Positions 24,971-35,292 of a DNA stretch of 64,000 nucleotides are shown piece after piece (positions within the stretch are counted from its first letter, which is position 1; each line of letters begins with the position of its first letter). Below the pieces are notes generated by a model that had not been told where the DNA came from, did no database searches, and was given only the letters and a program-made list of their open reading frames with translations. The translations under genes were made by a program, and so were the position numbers. Source of the stretch: Linyphia triangularis (taxonomy: Eukaryota; Arthropoda; Arachnida; Araneae; Linyphiidae); assembly GCA_963978545.1 (NCBI GenBank), contig OZ021722.1:3972001-4036000 (forward strand), in the 5' to 3' direction.

Positions 24971-25662
24971 ATTATTATTTTATAGTTACTCTGAAGTTAG
25001 TTTTTAATTTTTTCTTCCCAATTTTTTTTTATTTTTATTATTATTATTATTTTTTAATTTGTAGTTACCTTGAAATTAGTTAGTCACTCTTTCCCGTATT
25101 TTTTTATTTTATTATTTTGTAGTTACCCGGAAGTTAGTAGTTCACTTTTTCAAATATTATTATTATTACTAGTAGTAGTAGTAGTAGTAGTAGCAGTATT
25201 AGTAGTATTAGTATTAGTTTTATTATTAGTTTTATTATTAGTTTTATTATTAGTATTATTATTAGTATTAGTATTGCTAGTATTAGTATTACTAGTATTA
25301 GTATTACTATTTTTATTATTATTAGTATTAGTATTGCTAGTATTAGTATTACTATTATTATTATTATTATTATTACTATTATTATTACTATTATTATTAC
25401 TACTATTATGTAGTTACCCTGAAGTTAGTGTTAGTTGTTCAGTCATTCTCGTACTTTTTAAATTTTTTATTTTATAGCTAGCCTGAAGTTAGTTGTTCAC
25501 TCTTTCTAGTATTATTATTATTTTTTTTAATTTTGTAGTTACCCTGAAGTTAGTTGTTCACTCTTTGTCCTATTTTTCAGCCATTCTGCCATTCGACAAG
25601 TTGCAGAGCAAGATACAGTGTCTCGCACAACTACATCCAGAGGCTACAGACAAAGCACATAG
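18312..25662 (+). CDS. Predicted three-exon gene for a 94-aa single-pass membrane protein
   Basis: Three exons join in one frame: 18312-18423, 22334-22424 and 25581-25662. Intron 1 runs from CAG|GTGAGC to TTTTTACAG| and intron 2 from TG|GTAGGT to TATTTTTCAG|. The joined length is 285 nt including the TAG stop. Residues 1-37 are basic, residues 38-43 are acidic (DDDETS), residues 45-67 form a hydrophobic span (LWMYAMISVGSAF...LYLM), followed by C68 and a Ser/Thr-rich basic tail ending RQST. Charge distribution suggests the C-terminus is cytosolic. Exons 2 and 3 are near 50% GC in a ~30% GC background. An in-frame TGA at 18288 precedes the first ATG, which has A at -3. An acceptor inside exon 1 (CTCTCTCTGAG|, 18340) could instead join it to unseen upstream exons. 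Using the next donor (18 22429) would end the protein at a TAG directly after the membrane span. I do not recognise the family. Confidence 0.5.
18698..19575 (+). repeat. R1 interspersed repeat, plus copy
   Basis: Starts at CCCATATGTTTACACAG and runs through GTACGTGGTCAGCATAACT, TTCAAATTTGG, GCGCACGCGC, AATTGCTAAAAAA and ATGAAAACGGTAATTAACAC. The same block order appears in the other R1 copies. The SINE at 18821-19000 is nested in it. Confidence 0.7.
18821..19000 (+). mobile_element. tRNA-derived SINE inserted in R1 repeat
   Basis: A full-length plus-strand copy beginning GCCGACCAAACGGTATAGTG and ending ACAACCAACC. The direct repeat ATTTCAAAA (18811-18819 and 19003-19011) flanks it. It lies in intron 1 of the membrane-protein gene and splits the R1 copy 18698-19575. 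Confidence 0.88.
19759..20019 (-). mobile_element. Composite SINE carrying two different tRNA-like heads
   Basis: A single 12-bp duplication, CTAAATGTTTCG (19747-19758 and 20020-20031), encloses the whole unit. On the minus strand it begins with a tRNA-like head containing GTGGCTCGGTTGGTAGAGCA, a near-canonical A box, and a degraded B box (GGTTACGCGATCAAA), for about 90 bp. Next comes the usual SINE, with its own tRNA-like head, a deletion around the B box, the body and the AACC tail. No duplication separates the two parts, so they appear to have inserted as one transcript. Confidence 0.75.
20130..20345. other. GC-richer intronic block with CRE-like motif
   Basis: This stretch of intron 1 is clearly GC-richer than its surroundings and contains a perfect TGACGTCA palindrome near 20150 and a TACGTCA near 20295. 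It lies in an open frame (20024-20365) that I cannot match to a family. It may be an enhancer, an exon of unknown role or a repeat fragment. Confidence 0.25.
21190..22000. repeat. AT-only degenerate tandem repeat
   Basis: About 800 bp of variations on ATAATTATTAATAATAATTC with almost no G or C. It lies in intron 1 and is a slippage-derived minisatellite-like tract. Confidence 0.9.
22500..23160 (+). repeat. R1 interspersed repeat, plus copy in intron 2
   Basis: Contains TTGACCTACGATGTTCAAAT, GCGCATGCGCATAAGG, AATTGCTAAAAAACGGC, CATCAACGATCG and AAAGTTGTGCGATGTACCAC in the family order. It begins about 75 bp after exon 2 of the membrane-protein gene. Confidence 0.7.
23699..24470 (+). mobile_element. 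LTR-like segment (gypsy-type start)
   Basis: It begins TGTTACGAATTTTTG, contains a TATATAAGG box at 24111-24119 followed by a GAGTCCG-rich stretch, and has a GAATAAATTT signal near 24398, in LTR order. No matching ACA-3' end or flanking duplication was identified, so it is partial or truncated. It is within intron 2. Confidence 0.4.
24650..25560. repeat. Minisatellite plus (TA)n and (TTA/TAG)n in the last intron
   Basis: A unit like GTAGTTACCCTGAAGTTAGT plus TTCACTCTTTCTCGTA recurs about nine times between 24668 and 25560. It is separated by variable tracts including (TA)n at 24877-24966 and TTA/GTA trinucleotides at 25155-25412. The array ends 20 bp before exon 3, so its last unit supplies the pyrimidine-rich context of the acceptor. 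Confidence 0.85.
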
Positions 25663-25738
25663 ATGGTTGCATCCGAGTTTTTTGTGAATTGCTTATAAAG
25701 TAGAAAAAAAAACTAAGGAAAAAAGCGGTACACAAACT

Positions 25739-25750
25739 TACAATAAAGAG
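25739..25750 (+). terminator. Candidate poly(A) signal of the membrane-protein gene
   Basis: AATAAA (in ACAATAAAGAG) lies about 80 bp after the predicted stop codon. Further AATAAA-like motifs near 26000 are alternatives. Confidence 0.35.
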
Positions 25751-26683
25751 CAATTTATCTATAATAATTTAAACACGTTAAGTTTTCTCTATGTCGGGAA
25801 ACTACAATGTTTCATAATGTAATGACAGTAAATGCTCTATGTAATAGTGCTCCAAACTATCGATTTTTTAAAAAAAAAAAAATTATTGTGGTACTAGAAT
25901 TTTGATTACAATCTTTATATAATGATATCAAGCTGAAACTTTAAGTTAACATTTGTATAAATATGAAAGAAATAAGGTTTAGTGTTCATCTGGCTGTTTG
26001 AATAAAATCTTCGGAATAAAAAATGTGTTCTTTTCTAACGACTTTATTGAATTACTCGATCACTCGTGAATCCACTGATACAGTTTCCGTGCCAAATAAG
26101 TGACAATTATCATAAATCTCCTTCATATGGTATTCTATCAGGAAAACACGGAAAATTGTTATTCTGTTGTTCCTAGAAGAACTTAAAGTGTAAATGATAG
26201 TTGCTAGGATTAGTGAGCTGAAGTTTTTTTATTTTTTTTATTGATTGAAACATATTAAATTAAAAAGTAATTCAAAATTGATAGATGTATATGTACTCAG
26301 CAATTAGATATTGATAACCGAAGTCCGAAGCATTTGTTGCCGCTTGATAGCGATTTTACTGCTCACTACAGTATCTAATACTGATCCTAGTAACTATCTA
26401 GCAATTATCTGCTTCGGTACTTACAACTTTAGATATAGAGTAGAGTTTAGAAAGAAAGAAAAAAAGAAGAGGGGGAAAAAAAGGGAAGAAAAAGAAGAAA
26501 AAAAAAGAAAAAAAAGGAACGTTTTCTATTAACTTTTAAAAATTCTTCTTCTTCTAAACCTCTTAAAAAAATTCTTCGTTTTTTTCATTTTTATTGCATC
26601 TGCAAGCATTTGTAAGAAAATATTCATGGAATAAGACTATTAATAAAACTGCTCGCAAGGAAAAGTTATTCCTCTGTTGCTAC

Positions 26684-26797
26684 AGAGTCCCGTGTTAGGC
26701 ATGGGTGTTTGCTTGTCTAATGACGAATGTTTCGGCGGCGCATTATAGCCCTCGTGTTGCTGACGGCGCCAGATAATCTGAATACAACCAACCAACC
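26684..26797 (+). mobile_element. 5'-truncated SINE copy
   Basis: Starts inside the B box (AGAGTCCCGTGTTAGGC), lacks TAAATGTATGTTG in the body and ends AACCAACCAACC. No clear duplication. It is followed by a short GACTGTGACTCC-type minisatellite (26805-26890). Confidence 0.8.
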
Positions 26798-27000
26798 TGA
26801 ATAGGACTTCCCAATTATGAATCCTGACTATGACTGCCTGACTGTGACTTCCCGATTATGACATTCCGACTGTGACTCCGTGACTCCCTTGTAACTTAAA
26901 GACAATGATCTCTTGTCTTTTTCATAGTATGATTTCTCGACTTGTTTGTGGCTTTGTGAATCGAACATTATGTAGGGAAATATGCCTACAGGGGAACCCG

Positions 27001-30000
27001 CAGTGGCGGTTCTAGGCAAATCACAAGGGAGGGGCTACAGCATACAAAAATGTTCCGTAATGAGAAAGCAAAATTAATTAGAGCTACTGTTGTGGTCAAT
27101 TAGATTTTATCGCAATCAAGAAATAGTACATTAATATACAGTGTGGCAATTATTTAATTAACTTTAATTATATTTGAGTAATTAAGTGCAAATAATTATT
27201 TTAATTAATTATTCAAAATGGTGGGTTTTTTTAAAGCAATAGTCTAGGTGGATGACCTTAGTTAAAATTGAGTTGTTTTTCTCGATACATTAATACAAAA
27301 ACAAAACATCAAATTTTGTAGAGTCTGTGTCTGTGATTTTAGACATTCCAATTTGCAATTTTCATTCGTCTTGCTTTTTTGCGACTGAAGATGTTAATGA
27401 CGTCTTCTATGGAGATTTTTCTATCCTTTTGAATATTTGCCAGTGCTAGTCCGTTTAATCTTGCCTGGCCCATGGTGCTTCTTAAATATGTTTTAATCCG
27501 TCGTAATGTGGAGAAGCTCCTTTCGGGTGTGCTTGTTGTAACGGGGATTGTTCCAAATATCTGTAGAAGAATAAAAATGTTGGGGAAAAATTGTTGATCG
27601 CACTTCTTCAGGGCCTCAACTGCTGTATAAGGCGGCTCAATCTCACTATCCCATTTGTTTTTCCATAGCTTTATTTCTGACTTTAGTATAAGCTCAGAGC
27701 CATCTAGGTACTGCTGGTAATTTTTTGCAGCCTTGAGGATTTCTTCTTCTTCGTACTTCAAAATATTTTTTAGAACAAGGCCTTCTAAAGGTAATATATC
27801 CACCAATCGTTGGGAAAATCTCGATTCCAGTTCTTGAATCAAATGGTCTACCAACGGTAAAAAAACCATTCGTCTGTAATACTCCTCGGGATTTGAAGCA
27901 TCAGTATTTTCTCGATGAGTCTGTCGAAAGCATTTTCTTGGTATGCGTATTTCGCATTCGATTTCGCTTGCTTTTTGCAAAGCGTCTTCGAAAATACTAC
28001 CGAATTCGACATCCACAGTTCTTCGTAGATTTCTGAAAACCTCTAATATGCAGTTTATATTTTGCAGGGCATTTCCAAAATCTAATTGTGGATTTTGTAG
28101 TTGCTCACTTAGCCTTAGAGTTATTGCCCTGCAATATGCCGTTGTTTCCAAGGCTATGATGAATTCTCCTTTTTGAATAGCCGAACTGAGCATAGAAGCT
28201 TTGCTTGATGTTTCCGAGTTGGTATCTGGTGAAGTTGAAAGCTGATCAAGCAGTGTTACAATAGGGAGAAATAAGTCTTTAAATCTAATTAAGCTATCGT
28301 GTCGCTCTACCCATCTAGTGGGGCACATCACCTTTAAACTTTTCTTCTTTATTTCTGGAAGTTGATTAATTACTTCCTCTAGAGCATTTTTTCGTAGAGC
28401 AGAAGCAGAAAGAAAAGTTGTTACCGCTCGTACGGTTCCTAACATGTTTCGTATGGCAGGAATGTCACATGATTTTGAAATAACCAAATTCAAGGAGTGG
28501 CTGAAACAGTGACTGTAAATAGCCATGGGTTGCTCGTTTGATATCAGGGCTTGCACTCCTTTAAACTTTCCAGCCATGTTAGAACCCCCATCATACCCTT
28601 GGCCGCAAAGGTGTTCTTTTGTTAAGCCCAAGACATCCAACTCTTTATCGATTGCTTCTTTTATAGCAACACCAGTTGTCTCTGTCATTTCTGTAAGACC
28701 AACAAATTCTTCTTTGGTAACGAAAGATTGGGTATCTATGTACCTAACACAAAATGTCATCTGTTCCTTGGTGCTGACATCTGTTGTTTCATCGCACATT
28801 ATACTGAAAAATTTTGATCTTTTAACATCTTCTGATATTGAAGAACGAAAAGTTTCTCCGATACAGTCTATAATTTCATTTTGGACTGTGTTGCTAATCA
28901 TTGCACTGTTACGCCTGCAAATTGCGAAATGTCGCTTGAGGTCTTCATCCCCAGCATCCACACGAAAAGCCAAAAGGCTTTGGAAAACTCCATGCTTTCC
29001 AACCAGAAGATCCTCATTACTTTCTTCTTTTAATTGTGAAATCAAACCGTGATCACGATGTCCTCTTAAGGGCAAATTGTTCCTAGCACAAAATACTATA
29101 GTTTCTACTATAGGCCTCAATCGTTTTCGATTATCCTCAATAATGGCCGATGTTTCGGAATCTAAAACAACGTCAATGCTTTTCTTGCTTGATTCCATTA
29201 CTTTTGTAAATTCTACTGCTTTTTCCATGGAGAATTTGTGGTACTTAGTATTTTCATGCTTACGTAGATCTTCGGTGGCTTTTTTATATTTGGCTAACGG
29301 TTCTTTTACCAGTGTTTTGAGAGCCTAAAAAATGTACACGCTTGTTAAATTTATATTTATACATATTTTAGGATACATAGTTTTTCTAACTAATTGAACA
29401 TTTCGGTCGTTAAAGTAAAGCACCCGGTTTAGTAGTATAAAAAAAGGATTTTAATAAAGATTTAAAAGTTGAAAGTTTAAATTGATTTGTTTCGCATTAG
29501 TATTAACTTTATTTCTCAAAATGCCGACAATATAGGTAAGCCTTCCGCAAAAATTGCAAAGAACGCGTTTCGCAAAATTGTGGAGCTGGCCAGTTTTGCT
29601 GTTACACAGTACCTTTCAACTTTCAAAATAGTATTACACAAAATGTTCCATAAATTTTGTACATTATTTACGGGTCACTTACAATTTCGTTAATTTTTAT
29701 TGACAACTTCAAGAGTAATAAAATAAAATATGGAGTCAAAATTTTAATAATTTCAATATAAATTGGGCGAATTTAGGCTATAACTTTTTAAAGTATTAAA
29801 AAAACAATTATTAAAGTTTTGAAATATTAAAGTCAGAAATGCATTTGAAATTTTTATTCTTAAATTTATCTTAAATCATTTATTTTTAATTGTACCCAAT
29901 TTTTTTTTAATATCTAAGGAACAATATTCGACGATAACGACCAATCAGTTGGTTGTTGATATAATCGTTAAAACATTAAACATTTCATACAAATGAAAAT

Positions 30001-31774
30001 ATCACACAAGTTACAATGAAATGCATAAGAAAAGAAAATCAAATATTTTACCTGAGATCCGATACCAGCACCTGAAGGAGCAAAGAGAACGCATTGGGTG
30101 CAAAGTCCACCGCCTAGCATTTGGCTATATGCTAGCCACTTGTATTTTTTTAGCCAATCATGATTAAATTTCCGTTTCTGTTTCCCTTCTACTAGTTCTG
30201 GAAAAGGAAATGTTGTTGGAGGTATCCAAGTATTTTTTAGTAATTTTAGTTTCTCATCATCTGTTAAAACTTCTTTCACGGCTCTTCCTATATCACAGGG
30301 ATCATGTGATTTTTCATATGTATCCTATATATAAATATAGAAATTGATTAATTTGATAATCACTACGAGTATATACGTAATTTTTTATTTTTTTTGTAAC
30401 AGAGTATAATAGATATCGTTTTTGTTTTTATTATCCTATATATTAAATTACTTGCATGTACAATTAAGTTACTTGCAAAAAAATTCAAAAATGCATTTTT
30501 CGAAAAACTGCAGTTGTCTGGCTTTGGAACTGAACGACACATAAAAATAAATATTTATGTGTAAAGCTTACCGGAAGATTTATCTTGCCAGGATCAAAGG
30601 CTTTTATCGCACTTTCTGACTTCGATTCCAAATTTCCAACATCTAGCTCTTTACAATGGCTTTTAGCGCTGCTCTCTTTTTTCCCGAAATAATCGGTTAA
30701 ATGTCGCTTCATTTTGATAGCGTACTATGCACAACTATAAACTGGTATAGGGAGACCAGTAAAAATTCCAGGCTGGTACGAGTCAAAGACACACAATACA
30801 ATAGGAAGAACAAGGATGTTCTGGAATGTCTTCTGAACTAGTTTTAAAACCTGTTCGTTTGGTACTTTCATAAACGAATAATAAAATAGACAGGACGCTC
30901 CAATATCTGTTATTAAGAGAGGGTGTTACCAAGACGGAACACGTGACGTGACTAATTCCAATGCCTTTTAAAAACCATTTCTACCCTTTTCAAAATATTA
31001 TAAAACATTAGTCTAGACTTTCATTTTCATTTCATTATCAATTACAATTTTCAGAAGTAAGTAAATGATAAAGACCATTATTACCAATTAAAGGCAGCTA
31101 TGTCAGAAAGCAAAATCAAACTAACTTTTATAAGTCTTAAAAAAATAAAATTATTAAGATAATTTTTAAAAAATGACATGACTGTGAAAGGTTATTGAAT
31201 CCCCTATTTCAAAATCAATTTTGCATCCAAATCCAGTATAGTATTCTGGCATTTTTTCGGCATTCAAGAAAATAGTCTTCAGCTTTCAATTGTTTAACCT
31301 TGAAGTAAATGAAAGAATTTTTCTCCAGTTCCGTTTTGAAGGCTGTCGTCACGTGACCGCGCTGTTCGTATTATTAGGTTTTGCCATACAGACTTGGTCT
31401 AGTTAATTTATTCTTAGTCTATGGGTACTTTGGTTACCTATTAACAGGGCACTTGGACCAAACGTCGAAAACTACGACATTCTTTTACCTTTTACGGAGA
31501 ATTGGGGGGAGAAAGGCAGACGCGTCATTTCATATAATTCTAGGGGGGGGGGGGGGGCAAAAATTAGATTTTCTGATCGGAAATTAAACTTTTTCTTAAA
31601 TATTTGTATCTAGAAATACATTAAAAAAAAAAAAAAATCTAAAATCTTAGGTGGGGGGTTGTTATGAAAGGGGGCAGGGTTGTTATGAAAACCATTTTAT
31701 CCAGTGTAAGTTTCACCCTCATGGGGGGGGGGGGGCTATAGCCCCCTTAGCCTCCCCCCATGGAACCGCCTCTG
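27001..31774 (-). mobile_element. Complete hAT transposon, 4774 bp (hAT-1)
   Basis: Exact borders come from the 8-bp duplication GGAACCCG (26993-27000 and 31775-31782). The left end is CAGTGGCGGTTCTAGG and the right end, inverted, is CAGAGGCGGTTCCATGG, hAT-type termini. Both subterminal regions are G-rich and share GGGGCTA(C/T)AGC. The element carries one minus-strand transposase gene that appears intact, so it is a candidate autonomous copy. Its perfect duplication and open frame suggest a recent insertion. Confidence 0.92.
27339..30712 (-). CDS. hAT transposase, ZMYM1-like/DUF4371 type, 799 aa, three exons
   Basis: The enzyme would cut and rejoin hAT ends in the nucleus. Exons on the minus strand: 30572-30712, 30052-30324 and 27339-29324. 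Both introns are phase 0, with donors CCG|GTAAGC and CAG|GTAAAA and acceptors ATATAG| and TTTTTTAG|. Exon 1 starts MKRHLTDYFGKK. A TTF-type zinc finger spans exons 2-3 (LCTQC, then HENTKYH). The RNase H-like core shows IMCDETTD (D316), GYDGGSNM (D383), the CFSH motif (C411, H414) and TRWVERH. The hAT C-terminal dimerisation region contains TPERSFSTLRRIKTY (E739). The D-D-E set is therefore complete and no frameshift or stop is visible. The assignment as a domesticated ZMYM1 homologue is rejected because flanking duplications and inverted ends show it is still part of a transposon. Confidence 0.88.
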
Positions 31775-31863
31775 GGAACCCGCCTGCTTTTTTAAAAAAA
31801 GAGGTAACGCGTTCATGAACTATAGTGGAAATTAGTTCAATAAAAATATATTATTTAAAGAAA

Positions 31864-33433
31864 TCTCTCTATATATAAGGCAAAGCCCTCACTCACTCAT
31901 TCATTCACTGACTCACACACTCATCACTAATTCTCCCACTTCCCACATAGTCACAACTCTAAAAATCGGCACAAATATCAACAATGGTAAAAATAGAAAA
32001 AGTAAGCTATTCCGATCTCGATTAACCCACTTTAAGGGGTCTAAAAGGGGTTAAACGTTCCAAACGAGGAATAATCGAATGTCCTACTTTTCATTTCGTC
32101 ACAACTCTAAAAATTGGTGCAAATATCAATAAAGACAAACGAAGAAAAACTAAGCTATTCCGATCTCGATTAACCCACTTTAAGGGGTGGAAAAAGGGTT
32201 AAACGTTCCAAACGAGGAATATTCGAATGTCCCACTTCCGACATGGCCATAATTTTGAAAATTGGCTTAAATACCAACAATGTTAAACATAGAAAAAGCA
32301 TGCTAATCCGATCTCGGTTAACCCACTTTAAGGGGTCGAAAAGGGGTTAAACGTTCCAAACGAGGGATATTCGAATGTACCACTTCCCCCATGTCCACAA
32401 CTCTGAAAATTGGTGCAAATGTCGACATAGGCAAACATAGAAAAATTAAGCTATTTCGATCTCGATTAACCCCCTTTAAGAGGTCGAAAAGGGGTTAAAC
32501 ATTCCAAACGAGGGATATTCGAATGTTCTACTTCCCATTTCGTCAAAACTCTGAAAACTGGCGCAAGTATCAACAAAAACAAACATAAAAAAACTAAGCT
32601 ATTCCAATCTCTATTAACCCACTTTAAGAGGTCAAAAGGGGTTAAATGTTCCTAACGAGGGATATATTCGAATGTCCTACTTCTCATATTTTCACAACTC
32701 TGAAAACTGGTGTGAATATCAATAAAGACAAACGCAAAAAAAGTTAGTTATTCCGATCTCGGATGGATCAAGAGGTGGAAAAAGGGTTAAACGTTCCAAA
32801 CGAGGAATATTCGAATGTCCCACTTCCCATTTGGTCACAACTCAGAAAATTGGTACAAATGTCGAAAAGGATTAAACAGAAAAAGTAAGCTATTCCGTTC
32901 TCGATTAACCAACTTTAAGGGGTCGAAAAGGGGTTAAATGTTCCAAACGAGGGATATCCGAATCTTCCTCTTCCAATGTAGTCATATTTCTGATATTTGG
33001 TGCAAATGTTAAAAAAATAAGTCATTCCAATATCAATTAACGAATTTTTAAGGGATGAAAAGTCGACGCAATATTGAAACTATACGAGGATTAACTTAAT
33101 GTATCATTTCCAATACAGCCACTACTTTGAAATTTAGAACTAAGAGCAAATATAAACACAATAAACTATTGCAATCCCGATTACTTAATTAAAAAGGGTG
33201 TGAAGGGAATTAAATGTTCTAAACGAGGGATATTCAAATGTCTCTTTAAAATATACTATTCACAATTATAAATTTCGTTAAAAATTTCATTAAAGGAAAG
33301 TTCCTATTTTGATAAATCAATTTGTCGGGATCGAAATGGGAGCAAACGTCTGAAGTGTAGAATACATGAATGTCTTTTGATCGCTAAAATGCTAATGGTA
33401 AAATTTCGTAGCGCAGCACTTGTATTCAGCTAG
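31864..33433 (+). mobile_element. Non-autonomous Helitron with ~148-bp satellite units
   Basis: Begins TCTCTCTATATATAAGG after an A and ends GTATTCAGCTAG before a T, as expected for Helitrons. About ten copies of a ~148-bp unit fill it, each with ACAACTCTGAAAATTGGTGC, AAGCTATTCCGATCTCGATT and GGTTAAACGTTCCAAACGAG. Copies decay toward the 3' end, where GTAGCGCAGCAC precedes the CTAG. A truncated relative ends at 44280. No RepHel coding sequence is present. Confidence 0.75.
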
Positions 33434-33644
33434 TAATTAATATGCACTGGTACTTGTAGACTTATAAGAACGTGAATGATGACTTTTGTAGCTGTGTAAC
33501 GCACGGGCAGATTTAGAGGTCAATCAAGGGGGTGCGATTATGACCATTATTGTTTTCAGGGGGGGGGGGGTGATAGTTTGCCAACTTGAAGTAGGGGAGG
33601 GAGGGGGAGGGCATCAATTAGTATGATTTTTTCCGCAATAACTT

Positions 33645-34126
33645 TTACATGAAAAAAAAAGGAGAAATTAGCGTCGATAGGCATTAGATTGTCTTTTCGT
33701 GTGCGTGAAACGGAAGAAAATCAATCATTGATGGGTGATGCCAAAAGCAAAGAGCTTTTTGTTACAGGCACTGGTTTTTCAACTTTTTTCACTTTTTATC
33801 CAATTTCTACCGGAATTTCGGGGGTGGGGACGATTGAAACATCTTAAGAAGCATTCATTAGCACAGAGATTTTAATCAAAATCGTTACAGCCGTTTTTTA
33901 GCAATTGCAGAAAAACATGATTTTTTCATGTTAGATTTCAATCTTATGCTCATGCTAATTTTTGACGAAAATCTTAATGGTAGGTTCCATGGTCACCAGT
34001 AATTCGAACTCCAAATTTGAACGTCGTAGGTTAATATTCGTTCAAGTGGTATGCTGGCCACGTATACACAGACACATTGACAGACATTTTTTCTGGACCA
34101 CTTTTTTAAAACCAGGATTTTCTAAC

Positions 34127-34159
<33 letters not shown>

Positions 34160-34160
34160 G
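33645..34160 (-). repeat. R1 interspersed repeat, minus copy
   Basis: Shares ATTAGCACAGAGATTTTAAT, AAAATCGTTACAGCCG, GCAATTGCAGAAAAACATG and ACATTTTTTCTGGACCAC with the inverse of the other copies. An A-run at 34130-34157 lies at its 5' (right) end. Confidence 0.65.
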
Positions 34161-34220
34161 CATTTTTTGTTGTTGTTGACCAAATGAGAAAATCGAGCCA
34201 AAATTGACGAATTTTTAAAG

Positions 34221-35204
34221 TTTGAGAACCACACAAGGGGTAAAGATGCGTTCGTTGATCAGTACATTGCAGATCGTCACAATCAAGGTCTACTAATCCC
34301 CTCTCAAAACCGTTCCTCTACGTGTAAAGAAAAAGAAGAAGAAAAAAAAAAGAAGCTTGGTTAGGTGACTTCAAAAATCTATAATAATGGAGGCATGAAA
34401 AATATCAGAAAAAGTTTAATTTTTTTTGCTGATTATTATCGATCTTGATTTTAAGTAAAATATACATCTTAAAAAATATTAATGAAATTTCAAATTTTTT
34501 TTTTTTTCACGTTGTAACTCAGTGGGAACTACTATTTAAAAATGATTCAGATGACACTCTTTATGGATGGGGGGGGGGGGTTCCCTTCTCCCCTAAAGCC
34601 GCTCCTGAGTTTAGCCTTTTTGAGACTGAGATAAAACAAATGTATGAAGGAGTCTATTCCTTTTTTATATTAGTTCTAAAAAACCATAACAGATGGCAGC
34701 AGTTGCTTTGGTGTTTACCTCGCGAAAAGTCCAAAATAAGGAGGGAAGCAAGTGTTGAAAGTTGGCTTATTTTTATACCTCATTTGGATTAAAATTATAC
34801 GTTTCATTTCATTGTCCTTTTATAATTTACATTCTGCTTTTGTGAATGATAAATGGCGACGATTTTCGAACAAGAGAAGCGATGGTAAAATAAAAGTTGT
34901 CTCGTTTTTGATAAATATGGAGTCAGATTAATGTTATAGATTGAAGAGAACGACGGTAAAGTAATTCCGATAGAGTCTCGTAACAGCAAGAAAAGTGTGA
35001 CATCGAATATCTCTGCACATATGTGTTACGCAAGAGAAAAAAAAATGAAGATGAAAAACTAGTATTCCCTTTAAGGCAGTTTTAAAATTGATATTGAGCA
35101 AATGGCCGCTTACTAACCTTTTGTTTTCGAATGTTGACTTACTCAGGCTTCTTAATCTTTCTTATTATTAAGTAAACCGGCATTTTTTTTTTTTTTATCT
35201 TTTG
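34221..35204. other. Unassigned AT-rich DNA
   Basis: Includes a G-run (34570-34581) next to a hAT-end-like CCCCTAAAGCCGCTCCTG at 34592-34609, possibly the right end of a decayed MITE. No gene was recognised. Confidence 0.4.
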
Positions 35205-35292
35205 TAAATTCTGGTATTCGAATGTCCTACTTCTCATTTGGTCACAATTCTGAAAACTGGTACAAATGTCAACAAACATAGTTGGTTGGTTG

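Noticed and set aside
25070..25477. 135-aa open frame rich in Leu and Val
   Set aside because: It translates a TTA/GTA trinucleotide microsatellite.
28525..29052. 175-aa plus-strand open frame
   Set aside because: It is antisense to the hAT-1 transposase exon 3, which has clear domains.
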